A stretch of DNA of 59,395 nucleotides from positions 492-59,886 of the forward strand of contig NZ_QUJB01000017.1 in the NCBI RefSeq assembly GCF_003480435.1. Reading direction: 5' to 3'. Positions 43,432 through 52,537 of this stretch are shown here, in pieces (positions within the stretch are counted from its first letter, which is position 1; the number at the start of each line of letters is the position of its first letter). The notes below the pieces were generated by a model. It saw nothing but the letters and a program-made list of their open reading frames with translations, made no database searches and had not been told where the DNA came from. Origin of the DNA: Clostridium sp. AM30-24 (GTDB lineage: Bacteria > Bacillota > Clostridia > Lachnospirales > Lachnospiraceae). The position numbers and the translations under genes are program-made.

Positions 43432-44925
43432 GTGGCGATATATCATTGCAGTATTAAGATTGTCAGCAGAGGGAAAGGCAAGTCAGCCGTTGCCGCCGCC
43501 GCTTACCGAAGCGGAGAAACCCTCACTAACAACTATGACGGCGTTACCCATGACTTTACGAGGAAAGGCGGTATTGTGCATACGGAAATCCTCTTGCCGC
43601 CCCATGCGCCGCCGGATTTTGCAGACCGTTCTGCCCTATGGAACAGCGTGGAGAAAATCGAGAAAGCCAAGAACTCACAGCTTGCAAGGGAGATTGAAAT
43701 TGCCCTGCCCGTAGAACTTGACAGGGAAAAGCAGATACAGCTTGTACGGGAATATGTGAAAGAAAATTTTGTGTCTGTTGGAATGTGCGCCGATTTTGCC
43801 ATTCACGATAAACAGGACGGAAACCCTCACGCTCATATCATGCTTACCATGCGCCCGTTGGAGCAGTCCGGCGAGTGGGGAGCAAAGTCAAAAAAGGAAT
43901 ATCTTTTAGACAAGGGCGGTCAGCGTATCAAGCTGAAAAACGGCACATTCAAGAGCCGCAAGGTTGATACGGTTGACTGGAACAGCCAAGAGAAGGCCGA
44001 AGTATGGCGGCAGGCGTGGGCGGATACTGCGAACCGCTATCTTGCCGCACAGGACAGACCGGAACGCATAGACCACCGTTCCTATAAGCGGCAAGGCATA
44101 GAGCAGATACCGACCGTCCACATGGGCGTTGCCGCTACCCAAATGGAGCGCAGGGGCATTGTTACCGATAAAGGCAATCAGAACAGAGAAATACGGGAAC
44201 AAAATCGTCTGTTAAAGGAGGTCAAACGCCGGATTGCCGCCCTCACAGCATGGATAAAAGAAAAGACCGCACAGACAAAGGAAAATCCTTTCCTTTCCGT
44301 TCCTATCCTTTCCGAGCGTTCCGAACAGCCGTCCACCCTTTTAGAATTGCTTAACCGAGCCTATACAGAAGCCGCCAAGCCACAGAGCCGGTACGAAAAA
44401 ATTCAAGACTTGAAGTTGTACGCAAAGGCATTTAATTTCTTGCAGAGCAGAAACATTACTACCCTTGTGCAGTTGCAGGAAGTTGTATCGGATATGAAAA
44501 AACAATACTGGACTACCAACGGGGAAATCAAGCAGACAGAAAAGCTACTCCATGAGCGAAAGGAACTGATAGACCAAGCCGAGAAATATCGGGAACACCG
44601 CCCCACCTACAAGGCGTATATGCAGACCAAGCCAAAGAAGCAGGAGGATTTTTTCGAGAGCAACCGAGTCGCATTAACTTTGTATCAGAGTGCCGAGCGT
44701 TATCTCAAAGAGCATTTAGGGGAAGATAAGGTGCTGAAGCCGAAAGCATGGAAAGCCGAAGTTGCCGACCTTACCCAAAAGAAAAGCCGCTTATATGGCA
44801 GTTTGCAGACCTTGAAAGCCGAGGTACAGGAAGCCGAAGCTGTCAAGAAATGCGTGGAACAGGCAGTACAGCCGGAGCAGGGCAAAGAAAAGACGCAGAA
44901 CAAACGGCGTGATATGGAATTGTGA
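43432..44925 (+). CDS. MobQ-family (MobA/MobL) relaxase
   Basis: 497 residues from a GTG with AAAGGAGG 10 bases upstream. N-terminal relaxase domain starts AIYHCSIKIVSRGKGKSAVAAAAYRSG (in part) and has the HUH metal motif DGNPHAHIMLT near 125-135. It nicks oriT and stays bound to the strand through Tyr. A long coiled-coil C-terminal half follows (RLLKEVKRRIAALTAW and on). It lets the element use another element's transfer machinery, perhaps that of the ICE it disrupts. Confidence 0.92.
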   Translation: MAIYHCSIKIVSRGKGKSAVAAAAYRSGETLTNNYDGVTHDFTRKGGIVHTEILLPPHAPPDFADRSALWNSVEKIEKAKNSQLAREIEIALPVELDREKQIQLVREYVKENFVSVGMCADFAIHDKQDGNPHAHIMLTMRPLEQSGEWGAKSKKEYLLDKGGQRIKLKNGTFKSRKVDTVDWNSQEKAEVWRQAWADTANRYLAAQDRPERIDHRSYKRQGIEQIPTVHMGVAATQMERRGIVTDKGNQNREIREQNRLLKEVKRRIAALTAWIKEKTAQTKENPFLSVPILSERSEQPSTLLELLNRAYTEAAKPQSRYEKIQDLKLYAKAFNFLQSRNITTLVQLQEVVSDMKKQYWTTNGEIKQTEKLLHERKELIDQAEKYREHRPTYKAYMQTKPKKQEDFFESNRVALTLYQSAERYLKEHLGEDKVLKPKAWKAEVADLTQKKSRLYGSLQTLKAEVQEAEAVKKCVEQAVQPEQGKEKTQNKRRDMEL

Positions 44926-44979
44926 TTGCGCCGGATAAGTGGTATAATACGAATATTATTGAGAAGCGAGGCGATTACT

Positions 44980-45420
44980 ATGGAAATTAGAAAAATACGC
45001 AAGGCAGAAATGGCAACCGCCTTGCAACTCACATGGGAAACTTTTTTACAATTTGAAGCCCCCGACTATTCACAACAAGGAATTGACAGCTTTTACAAAT
45101 TTATCAGCAATCAAGAAATTATCGACAGCTTAGAGTTTTTCGGAGCGTTTGATAATAACACTCTACGAGGAGTTATCGCCACAAATGATAACAGAAAGCA
45201 TATTTGCTGTTTCTTTGTTTCTGCCGCTTACCAAAAGCAAGGTATAGGAAAACAGTTATGGGAATACCTCAAGGAAAATAGTAGCAATGATGAATTTACA
45301 GTTAATTCATCTCCCTTTGCTGTTCCTGTTTATCACAAATTAGGTTTTGTCGATACCAACACAGAACAATTAACAGACGGTATTCGTTACACGCCAATGA
45401 AGTATATGCGGAATATATGA
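44980..45420 (+). CDS. GNAT-family N-acetyltransferase (cargo)
   Basis: 146 residues, MEIRKIRKAEMATALQL start. Acetyl-CoA site FVSAAYQKQGIGKQLWEYL, and the late VYHKLGFVDT strand. Substrate unknown. A promoter TTGTGA-17-TATAAT overlaps the relaxase end. Codon use is more A/T-rich than the flanking relaxase, so it is likely captured cargo. A 9-base inverted pair TGTTACGCA/TGCGTAACA (45421-45429, 45526-45534) lies just downstream. Confidence 0.82.
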   Translation: MEIRKIRKAEMATALQLTWETFLQFEAPDYSQQGIDSFYKFISNQEIIDSLEFFGAFDNNTLRGVIATNDNRKHICCFFVSAAYQKQGIGKQLWEYLKENSSNDEFTVNSSPFAVPVYHKLGFVDTNTEQLTDGIRYTPMKYMRNI

Positions 45421-45643
45421 TGTTACGCAGTAGGCGGCTTAAAACGCCTATTCTACAAGGCTTTTTAAGCGTCAAAATTGCAAAGACGGTATTTTATACC
45501 TTTATCCTCAAAAATGGGCTTCTATTGCGTAACACAGCCATTGAAAACTGAATAACCGCTACCCTTACAGTAGCACCCACCAAGCAGGAAACCTTAAAAG
45601 GACTTCCTGCTTTTTCTTTTGCCAAAATCAGAAAGGAGAACCT

Positions 45644-45823
45644 ATGCAGGAAAACACACAGACAGTCACTAAGACCACCGCCGCCCCGAAGCCGCAGACC
45701 GTCAAGCGAAAAATCGGCAAGACCACCTATGAATTATCGCTCCATTTCAGTCAGACAAGCACAGAGCGCATGAGCGATAAAGTCATGCGGCTACTGGAAA
45801 ATGACCTATCCGCAAAGAAATGA
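45644..45823 (+). CDS. TnpW-family transposon protein
   Basis: 59 residues, with KIGKTTYELSLHFSQTSTER and KVMRLLENDL typical of TnpW. GAAAGGAG precedes the start. It is the last gene before the right end of the element, 42 bases from the AAAAGG junction. The same family is at 54150. Function unknown, perhaps in excision. A hairpin GCAGGAA/TTCCTGC at about 45591-45617 precedes it. Confidence 0.8.
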   Translation: MQENTQTVTKTTAAPKPQTVKRKIGKTTYELSLHFSQTSTERMSDKVMRLLENDLSAKK

Positions 45824-45865
45824 TGAAAACTTTTCTCTATGTCCTTGACAAACAGACCGAAAAGG

Positions 45866-47123
45866 CACCGTCTTAATCGAGTGCGGAAAGCTCTTGCAGC
45901 GCGGCGGCTACAAGATAAAAGTGCTGAATACGATAAACTTCAAGAAATCCATGCGATATAACCCCTTTGTGTATATCCGCAGCGAAAAGGACGTGTTAAA
46001 GGTTGTCAATACCCTTATTGTCAATACCAAAGGCGAGGGAGAAAAAAGCGCGGAAGATTTTTGGGTGAAAGCCGAGAGATTATTATATTGCGCGTTGATC
46101 GGCTACATTTGGTATGAAGCCCCCGCCGAGGAAATGAACTTTACAACGCTGCTTGAACTTATCAATGCAAGCGAAGCACGCGAGGACGACGAGGAATACC
46201 AAAGCCCCGTTGATCTGCTCTTTGCCGATTTAGAAGAACGCAGCCCCGACCATTTCGCGGTGAAGCAATATAAAAAATACAAATTGGCGGCGGGCAAAAC
46301 GGCAAAGTCAATCCTTATTTCTTGCGGTGCGCGTCTTGCCCCTTTTGATATAGAGGAACTCCGGGAACTCATGTCCTATGATGAATTGGAACTTGATACA
46401 TTGGGCGACAGGAAAACCGCGCTTTTCCTCATAATGAGCGATACCGACGACACCTTTAATTTTGTTATCGCTATTCTGCAATCGCAGCTTTTCAATTTGC
46501 TTTGTGATAAAGCGGACGACGAATACAACGGCAAATTGCCTATTCATGTCCGGTTTTTGCTTGATGAATTTGCCAACATCGGGCAGATACCCCGCTTTGA
46601 TAAGTTAATTGCGACCATTCGCAGCAGGGAAATGTCCGCTTCTATCATTCTGCAATCGCAGAGCCAACTAAAAGCCATTTACAAGGACGCGGCAGAAATC
46701 ATACTTGATAATGCCGACAGCACCTTGTTTTTGGGAGGACGTGGGAAAAATGCAAAGGATATTTCGGATAACTTGGGACGGGAAACAATCGACAGTTTCA
46801 ATACTTCCGAAAATCGCGGCACGCAGGTTTCTCATGGACTTACTTATCAAAAATTAGGAAAGGAGCTGATGACACAGGACGAAATAGCAGTTATGGACGG
46901 TGGGAAATGTATTTTGCAGCTACGCGGTGTGCGTCCCTTTTTAAGCGACAAATACGACATCCCGAAACACCCGAACTACAAATACCTTTCCGACTTCGAC
47001 AAAAGAAACGCTTTTGACGTGGAACGGTATATGTCTACCCGTCCGGCAATCGTAAAGCCCGATGAAGCCTTTGACATATACGAAATAGATTTGTCCGACG
47101 AGGACGCAGCCGCCGAGGAATAA
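45866..47123 (+). pseudogene. virD4/traG-like coupling protein gene, 3' part
   Basis: Continues VirD4 from GTVLIECGKLLQRGG to the end. Walker B is in HVRFLLDEFANIGQIPRFDK, followed by SIILQSQSQLKAIYKDAAE and NADSTLFLGG. It has no start of its own; a TTG at 45894 is not a credible one. In phase with 37791-38317 once the element is removed. The protein gates relaxase-DNA into the type IV channel. Confidence 0.9.
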
Positions 47124-47186
47124 CGGCGGCATTTTCATTTTCAACAACTTTTTTTGAGCCGCACAGCGGCAGAAAGCGAGGTTTAT

Positions 47187-47327
47187 ATGGAGTTTTTCAA
47201 CAGCGCAGTTGGTGTATTGCAGACTTTGGTTATCGCGCTTGGCGCAGGTCTTGGCATTTGGGGTGCCATTAACCTCATGGAGGGTTACGGCAACGACAAT
47301 CCGGGCGCAAATGCTCATGTGCCATAA
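47187..47327 (+). pseudogene. Maff2-family protein, truncated
   Basis: The first 40 or so residues match the Maff2 membrane protein (FFNSAVGVLQTLVIALGAGL, then GYGNDNPG) normally found after VirD4 in these ICEs. The family continues with a second membrane helix; here the frame ends in ANAHVP and foreign sequence follows. The ICE's transfer genes (VirB6, VirB4 and so on) are absent, so the ICE is broken here. Confidence 0.8.
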
Positions 47328-47413
47328 AGTAACACACAAGAATTTGATAGACAGCAGCCCATTATTCCGATATTGCCTTACGCACGCATCTTGTAACTTT
47401 TTCGTTAAGACTA

Positions 47414-47472
47414 TTGACTCTGATACCTCGAAAGAGATATAATATAGTTGCTACTTAGCAAGCCTAAGTAGC
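47414..47472 (+). promoter_or_regulatory. Promoter and operator of the padR operon
   Basis: TTGACT and TATAAT (47438-47443) have an 18-base spacer. Just after is a perfect inverted repeat GCTACTTAG-CAAGC-CTAAGTAGC (47450-47472), placed over the start site as expected for PadR autorepression. Confidence 0.8.
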
Positions 47473-47494
47473 GAAACTAAAGAGAGGCGACGAT

Positions 47495-47854
47495 ATGAAT
47501 AACAAATATGTCCAGCAATTCAAAAAAGGCTCTCTGGAAATGATACTCTTATGCCTAATCGGACGCAAGGAAACTTATGGATATGAAATTATAACCGAAT
47601 TGAACAATAGTGCGTCTGTTTTGGGATATGCGAAAGAGGGAACCATTTACCCTATTCTGTATCGTTTACAGGAAGCAGAACTAATCAAATGCCGATTGGC
47701 TCCGGCTGCGGCAAATGGCGGCTCAAAAAAGTATTATTCTTTAACTGATAAAGGCAGGAATGTACTTGATGAACTAATCTTATTTTGGTCAAGCTATGAA
47801 AACTGCGTAAACGGCTTTATAGAAAGTTATCAACAAGCGAGGGTGTCCAAATGA
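47495..47854 (+). CDS. PadR-family transcriptional regulator
   Basis: 119 residues with the PadR winged helix: KKGSLEMILLCLIGRKETYGYEI (part), KEGTIYPILYRLQEAELI and KYYSLTDKGRNVL, plus a C-terminal dimer helix. Its stop overlaps the next gene by 4 bases. It probably represses its own operon through the inverted repeat upstream until a ligand binds. Confidence 0.9.
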   Translation: MNNKYVQQFKKGSLEMILLCLIGRKETYGYEIITELNNSASVLGYAKEGTIYPILYRLQEAELIKCRLAPAAANGGSKKYYSLTDKGRNVLDELILFWSSYENCVNGFIESYQQARVSK

Positions 47855-48309
47855 AAGAACAATATATCAAACAGGTTGAAAAGGAACTATCTTTACCACG
47901 CAAAATGAAAAAAGAGGTTGTGCGTGACTTGAATGAAGTTTTTGCGTCTGCTATGGAGCATGGAGAAACAGAGCAACAGGTTATCCAACGTTTGGGCACA
48001 CCAAAAGAATTTGCAGACAGCACCGCAGAACAGTTTGGCATTGATAACACCACATTGAAAAAAAGGAACGGTATCATTTCTACTCTTGTTGCGCTTGTTA
48101 TCGCGGTTGCTGCCTTTTCGGTATATGCTGTTGCACAATCAGGAAAAGTACCAGAAGGAGCAATCGGACAGGCAGACGCGACAACAAATATACAGATTGA
48201 GGGCGCATTTGCCTTTGATGTTTCACAAATCCTTTTGACTATTGGGTTTGTAGCAACGGCTATTGCTGTTTTGTTAATTATTAGAACCATACACAAAAAC
48301 AGGAGGTAA
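47851..48309 (+). CDS. HAAS/DUF1700-type membrane protein
   Basis: 152 residues. The N-terminal HAAS domain (KQVEKELSLPRKMKKEVVRDL, QRLGTPKEFADSTAEQFG) is the usual partner of PadR regulators. Two membrane helices (about 75-95, 125-145) are separated by an outside loop. It likely signals membrane state with PadR. Confidence 0.8.
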   Translation: MKEQYIKQVEKELSLPRKMKKEVVRDLNEVFASAMEHGETEQQVIQRLGTPKEFADSTAEQFGIDNTTLKKRNGIISTLVALVIAVAAFSVYAVAQSGKVPEGAIGQADATTNIQIEGAFAFDVSQILLTIGFVATAIAVLLIIRTIHKNRR

Positions 48310-48312
48310 CCA

Positions 48313-48756
48313 ATGAAGAAGTATATTTCTGTATTCGCAATCATGCTTATGATTTTTTTGGCTGCGTGTTCTAATCAAAATATCTCATCTGCACCAACCA
48401 GCAATGAGAGCAATACACAATCTAACAGTGTTACAAAATTGGAAGAGGGCGTTTGGCCTGCGAATGAGTACACGGAGGGGCTTCCTGTTCCGCCTGGTAC
48501 GGTTGCATGGGCTACACTTGATACAGAACATGGGAATTGCAGTATCAACCTTACCGGCGTTAGCGAAAACGACTATAACGAGTACATGGAGATTTTGAAC
48601 CAAGAAGGCTTTTCCGTAATTGAAAATGTGTCAGAGGAAATCGAGGGAGAAAACTATGTTTCTATCGGAACACTTTTGTCAAATGAAGAAAAGTGGATAA
48701 GCATCAGCTATGTTCCAGACAGTTTCGGTATCTACATTTCTTTTGTCAACAACTGA
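48313..48756 (+). CDS. Lipoprotein of unknown function
   Basis: 147 residues. Lipobox LAACS near residue 19, then a Ser/Asn-rich linker and a domain of about 105 residues (EEGVWPANEYTEGLPVPPG). No known domain. Third gene of the padR operon, 3 bases after the previous stop. It may be a surface sensor or immunity-type protein for the operon. Confidence 0.7.
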   Translation: MKKYISVFAIMLMIFLAACSNQNISSAPTSNESNTQSNSVTKLEEGVWPANEYTEGLPVPPGTVAWATLDTEHGNCSINLTGVSENDYNEYMEILNQEGFSVIENVSEEIEGENYVSIGTLLSNEEKWISISYVPDSFGIYISFVNN

Positions 48757-48791
48757 ATGAACATAACGAAATAGCAAAGCCAGTCGAGCCA

Positions 48792-48833
48792 GTCAACGGT
48801 TAAGATGAACGGCGCATACGCGCCGCCGTTGAC
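48792..48833 (+). other. Long hairpin at the left of the second mobilizable element
   Basis: GTCAACGG pairs with CCGTTGAC, enclosing GGCGC-ATAC-GCGCC. No T-run follows. It lies between the padR operon and the sigma-like gene, so it may mark the element end or regulate that gene. The rest of 48757-48925 has no gene. Confidence 0.6.
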
Positions 48834-48925
48834 AGCCCCGCCCGCCTTTGCTGGCAGGCAATCAAGGGGTGGACAGCAAGGAGTGCTGCCCGCCCCGTAC
48901 TATTATTCAGAGAGGGGGAATTTCC

Positions 48926-49348
48926 ATGACCGAGATTGAAGCCTATCAAGAGTATATCCGGTGCAAGCACAACGCCTTTTGTAAAGCCGTTATTCGGTAT
49001 GCCGCCATCGGGAAAATCATACGGCTGCGGCAGAAATGGGAACGGGAAATTTCCCTTGACTATCTGACAAATGAGAAGTTTGTCCAGTTTGCCGAGCCGG
49101 AGCCGGACGAAGAACACCCCTTTATCGTCTGCGGCCAGACCGTCCTGCTCTGCAACGTCACCCTTGCCGCTGCACTCTCGACTTTGCCGGAACAAGCGCA
49201 GGAAGAAATCTTCCGCTACTATTTCCTGCACCAGCCGCAGCGCGTGATCGGTGCGTACTTTGGTCAAACACGCAGCACAGCGGGGCGGCATATCCAACTT
49301 GCCTTGCAGCGGTTACGGGAGGAAATGGAGGTGAGCCGCCATGAGTAG
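48926..49348 (+). CDS. RNA polymerase sigma-70-like regulator, second copy
   Basis: 140 residues. The sigma region 4 HTH lies in LSTLPEQAQEEIFRYYF and RVIGAYFGQTRSTAGRHIQLALQRL. It is similar in plan to the protein at 42182 (same EMEVxRHE end) but clearly diverged. AGAGGGGG upstream supports the ATG. Overlaps the next gene by 8 bases. Confidence 0.8.
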   Translation: MTEIEAYQEYIRCKHNAFCKAVIRYAAIGKIIRLRQKWEREISLDYLTNEKFVQFAEPEPDEEHPFIVCGQTVLLCNVTLAAALSTLPEQAQEEIFRYYFLHQPQRVIGAYFGQTRSTAGRHIQLALQRLREEMEVSRHE

Positions 49349-49553
49349 GCTACTTCCCTATGAAACCATTGTCAAAGCCCATGAAGGCGACCCGGAAGCC
49401 GTGGACGCAGTTCTTTCCCACTATGCCGGATATATCCGATACTTTTCCAAAATGAACGGGCAAGTCAATGCCGAAGTTGAGGACTATGTGAAAGAACGGT
49501 TGATTGCCTGTCTGCTCAAATTCCAATTTGACTACCCGCCGGACGAGCCATAA
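49341..49553 (+). CDS. Helix-turn-helix protein of the sigma-like pair, second copy
   Basis: 70 residues, SRLLPYETIVKAHEGDPEAV with the same core as the gene at 42594. Coupled to the sigma-like gene. Role unknown. Confidence 0.75.
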   Translation: MSRLLPYETIVKAHEGDPEAVDAVLSHYAGYIRYFSKMNGQVNAEVEDYVKERLIACLLKFQFDYPPDEP

Positions 49554-49589
49554 AAACTGAATACTTGCCGCCCACCGGCGGCCATCGAA

Positions 49590-49624
49590 AGCAGTAAGTC
49601 TTGAAAAAGATTTACTGCTTTTTT
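49590..49624 (+). terminator. Terminator after the second sigma-like pair
   Basis: AGCAGTAAGTC pairs with GATTTACTGCT and is followed by TTTTTT. Confidence 0.8.
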
Positions 49625-50054
49625 CTATTCTATTTCCGGCCATTTTGCCCCTTGCCGGTTGCAGTAGTGAGTGAAAAGAAAAATTCTCTACCCCGCCAGT
49701 TGCCAAAAAGCTGTTGCCCGGATTACAGGAGCAAAAGGAAATTTGAGAAAATCCCCGTCCAGCGGGTAGATGACGGTCTTTGAAATGTATCTTTAGCGGA
49801 AAGGAAAAAAGACCGCCTACAGCGGGCAGCAAAGCCCTTTTCGAGCGTTATATTAGCGGAAAATGAGAAGCCCCCATATGCGCCGGGGTTTGCAGTTACG
49901 GAGAGCAAGATTCTACCACAGTACCAAAATTCGCTTATCCGCTCATTTTGCCCCTGCGGGAATCTTGTTGGGGAGTGCCTTCCCCAAACCCTGCTTTGCG
50001 GCTTGCGCCGCTCATACCGCCGCTGTCATGCGGCAACCGAAAGGAGGTCATACC
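49625..50054 (+). other. 430-base gene-free region before mobC, candidate oriT
   Basis: No credible gene. It has the repeated CATTTTGCCCC motif (about 49640 and 49945), TAGCGGAAA twice (about 49794, 49854) with an opposing TCCGCTCATTTT, and a GC-rich stretch with GCCGCT dyads before AAAGGAGG of mobC. Mobilizable elements usually place oriT beside mobC, so this is the likely site. Confidence 0.45.
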
Positions 50055-50453
50055 ATGCGAAAGAAATACAACACGCCCCACCGCCGCCATGTGGTAAAAA
50101 CCCGGCTGTCCGATGAAGAACACGCCGACTTCATAGAGCGGCTGGCGGCTTATCAAATCAGCCAGTCCGAGTTTATCCGGCAAGCCATACGGGGAGCGAC
50201 CATACGCCCCGTGATTACCGTTTCCCCCATCAATGATGAATTGCTTTCCGCTGTCGGGAAGCTAACCGCCGAGTACGGACGGATCGGCGGCAACTTAAAC
50301 CAGATAGCCCGCTTTTTGAATGAGTACGGCGCACCCTACGCCAGCTTATCCGGCGAGGTACGGGGAGCCGCCGCCGACCTTGCTGCCCTCAAGTTTGAAG
50401 TCCTCAAGAAAGTAGGTGACGCTGTTGGCGATACTCAAACATATCAGCTCTAA
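50055..50453 (+). CDS. MobC-family relaxosome protein
   Basis: 132 residues. It has a ribbon-helix-helix N-terminus (VKTRLSDEEHADFIERLAAY, SQSEFIRQAI) and the MobC motif GGNLNQIARFLNE. It binds oriT and helps the relaxase nick. AAAGGAGG upstream fixes the start. Its end overlaps the relaxase start by 38 bases. Confidence 0.9.
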   Translation: MRKKYNTPHRRHVVKTRLSDEEHADFIERLAAYQISQSEFIRQAIRGATIRPVITVSPINDELLSAVGKLTAEYGRIGGNLNQIARFLNEYGAPYASLSGEVRGAAADLAALKFEVLKKVGDAVGDTQTYQL

Positions 50454-52050
50454 AAATGCGGACTACGGGGACGCTGAAAAATACCTCACATTCGAGCATG
50501 ACGAGTTTACCATGAAGCCCACCCTTGACGCAGACGGGCGGCTGATACCGAGGGCAGACTACCGCATTTCCTCACTGAATTGTGACGGGGAGGATTTTGC
50601 CGTTGCCTGTATGCGCTCCAATCTCCGCTATGGCAAGAACCAGAAACGGGAGGACGTAAAGAGCCACCACTATATCATCAGCTTTGACCCCCGTGACGGC
50701 CCGGACAACGGCTTGACCGTAGACCGGGCGCAGGAGTTGGGCGAGAAGTTTTGCAGAGAGCATTTCCCCGGACACCAAGCGTTAATCTGCACCCACCCGG
50801 ACGGGCATAACCACAGCGGCAACATTCATGTGCATATCGTTATCAATTCGCTGCGGATAGAGGAAGTGCCGTTCCTGCCCTACATGGACAGGCCAGCCGA
50901 CACGAAAGCCGGTTGCAAGCACCGCTGTACCGACGCTGCCATGCGCTACTTCAAGTCCGAAGTCATGGAGATGTGCCACCGGGAGGGGCTTTACCAAATC
51001 GACCTCTTGAACGGCAGCAAGAACCGCGTGACCGACCGGGAGTATTGGGCGCAGAAAAAGGGGCAGGCCGCGCTGGACAAGCAGAACGCCCCCATGATTG
51101 CAGGCGGTATCACGCCCCGGCAGACCAAGTTTGAAACGAACAAGGAGAAGCTGCGGCAGACCATACGGAAAGCCCTTGCCACCGCCGCCAGCTTTGACGA
51201 GTTTTCTTCTCTGCTGCTGCGGGAGGGCGTGACCGTCAAGGAGAGCCGGGGGCGGCTGTCCTACCTTACGCCGGACAGGACAAAGCCCATTACCGCCCGA
51301 AAGCTGGGTGACGATTTTGACCGCGCCGCTGTCTTTGCCGTTTTGGAGCAGAACGCCGTCAGAGCCGCCGAACAGCCCGCAGCTATACCCGAATACCCCC
51401 GGCATAGGAAAACCGGCATACAGCCCACAAAAGCCCCACAAACCGCCCCGAAACAGGACGGCGTGCAGCGGCTTGTTGACATTGAAAAGAAGCTGGCCGA
51501 GGGCAAAGGCCGGGGCTATGAACGCTGGGCGACCATGCACAACCTCAAACAAATGGCCGCGACGCTGAATGTGTATCAGGAACACGGCTTTACTTCCCCG
51601 GAGCAGTTAGAAGCCGCCGTTGATACCGCCTATCAGGAAATGCGCCAGACCAGCGGCAAGCTGAAAACGCTGGAAACCAAGCTACAAGGGAAAAAGGAGT
51701 TACAGCAACAGGTACTTGCCTACGCCAAGACCAAGCCCGCCCGCGACGGGCTGAAAGCGCAGAAATCCGAGAAAGCCCGCGCCGCATACCGGCAGGCAAA
51801 TGAGAGCGATTTTATCATAGCCGAAGCCGCCGCCCGGTATTTCAAGGCGCATGGCATTACCAAGCTGCCCGCCCGGAAAGAGTTGCAGGCCGAGATCGAG
51901 CAGCTTATCTCCGAGAAAGACGGCCTGTATAACACCTATCACGAACAGAAACAGCGGTTCAAGGAGTTGCAGACCGTCAAGCGGAACATCGACCAGATTT
52001 TGCGCCGGGAAGAACCGCACCGCAGAAAGGAGCAGAGCCATGAGCGATAA
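50416..52050 (+). CDS. MobP-type relaxase
   Basis: 544 residues from a GTG. Relaxase domain 1-260 with the HUH motif HPDGHNHSGNIHVHIVINS near 127-145 and SSLNCDGEDFAVACM before it. A long coiled-coil C-terminal half follows (about 360-540). It is of the Tn1549-like family. It acts with MobC at oriT and depends on a coupling protein and channel supplied by another element. Confidence 0.92.
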   Translation: MTLLAILKHISSKNADYGDAEKYLTFEHDEFTMKPTLDADGRLIPRADYRISSLNCDGEDFAVACMRSNLRYGKNQKREDVKSHHYIISFDPRDGPDNGLTVDRAQELGEKFCREHFPGHQALICTHPDGHNHSGNIHVHIVINSLRIEEVPFLPYMDRPADTKAGCKHRCTDAAMRYFKSEVMEMCHREGLYQIDLLNGSKNRVTDREYWAQKKGQAALDKQNAPMIAGGITPRQTKFETNKEKLRQTIRKALATAASFDEFSSLLLREGVTVKESRGRLSYLTPDRTKPITARKLGDDFDRAAVFAVLEQNAVRAAEQPAAIPEYPRHRKTGIQPTKAPQTAPKQDGVQRLVDIEKKLAEGKGRGYERWATMHNLKQMAATLNVYQEHGFTSPEQLEAAVDTAYQEMRQTSGKLKTLETKLQGKKELQQQVLAYAKTKPARDGLKAQKSEKARAAYRQANESDFIIAEAAARYFKAHGITKLPARKELQAEIEQLISEKDGLYNTYHEQKQRFKELQTVKRNIDQILRREEPHRRKEQSHER

Positions 52051-52426
52051 CCCGCCCCGCATGGACTACCGCCAGCACCGGCGGGCGCGGCGGCTGGTAC
52101 ATGAGTGCTGTAACTACGACGGGGGGAACTGCCTGCTGTTAGACGACGGGGAGCCTTGCGTGTGCGTCCAGAGCATTTCCCTTTCCCTCATGTGCCGCTG
52201 GTTCCGTGTGGCTGTCCTGCCCCTTGACGGGGAACTGGCCGCAGCCCTCTTGTACCGGGGAAGCCGGAAACGGTGTGCGGTCTGCGGTGCAGCATTTGTC
52301 CCCAAATCCAATCGGGGAAAATACTGCCCCGACTGCGCCGGACGCATGAAGAAAATCAAAGCAGCCGAGAGAAAGCGGAAACAAAGGCAGAGATGTCACG
52401 CTTTAGAGCCTTTCAAACCCGCATAA
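52040..52426 (+). CDS. Zinc-ribbon cysteine-rich element protein
   Basis: 128 residues. It has a Cys cluster in HECCNYDGGNCLLLDDGEPCVC, given in part, and a C-terminal zinc ribbon (RCAVCGAAFVPKSNRGKYCP, then DCAGR), followed by a basic helix (KIKAAERKRKQRQR). The start overlaps the relaxase stop by 11 bases after AAAGGAG. Commonly found between relaxase and replication genes in these elements. Unknown function; nucleic-acid binding likely. Confidence 0.7.
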   Translation: MSDNPPRMDYRQHRRARRLVHECCNYDGGNCLLLDDGEPCVCVQSISLSLMCRWFRVAVLPLDGELAAALLYRGSRKRCAVCGAAFVPKSNRGKYCPDCAGRMKKIKAAERKRKQRQRCHALEPFKPA

Positions 52427-52537
52427 ATCAAGGCTTTTTTCGTGGGTGTCAAAGGGTACGCGATACATTTATCCTTTCCCCCGGAAACGGCGTTCTAAAT
52501 GCGTACAAACGCCCCAAATCCACCCAAAGGAGGAACC

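Larger units (their letters stand above)
38318..45865. mobile_element. Mobilizable element inserted in virD4 (serine recombinase, MobQ)
   Basis: Its boundaries follow from the split virD4: AAAAGG occurs at 38312-38317 and 45860-45865, and removing one copy plus the 7,548 bases between rebuilds the frame. The ends share imperfect inverted sequence (CTGTTAAGGACAGAAG left; CTGTTTGTCAAGGACA read inward from the right). Gene order: recombinase, small proteins, RepA-N protein, iterons, DUF2089 and membrane proteins, sigma-like pair, DUF3847, MobQ relaxase, GNAT, TnpW. It lacks its own transfer apparatus, so it is mobilizable rather than conjugative. Confidence 0.88.

Noticed and set aside
45421..45534. 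Integron attC-like site after the GNAT gene
   Set aside because: The TGTTACGCA/TGCGTAACA pair is suggestive, but the internal attC pairing and an integrase are missing.
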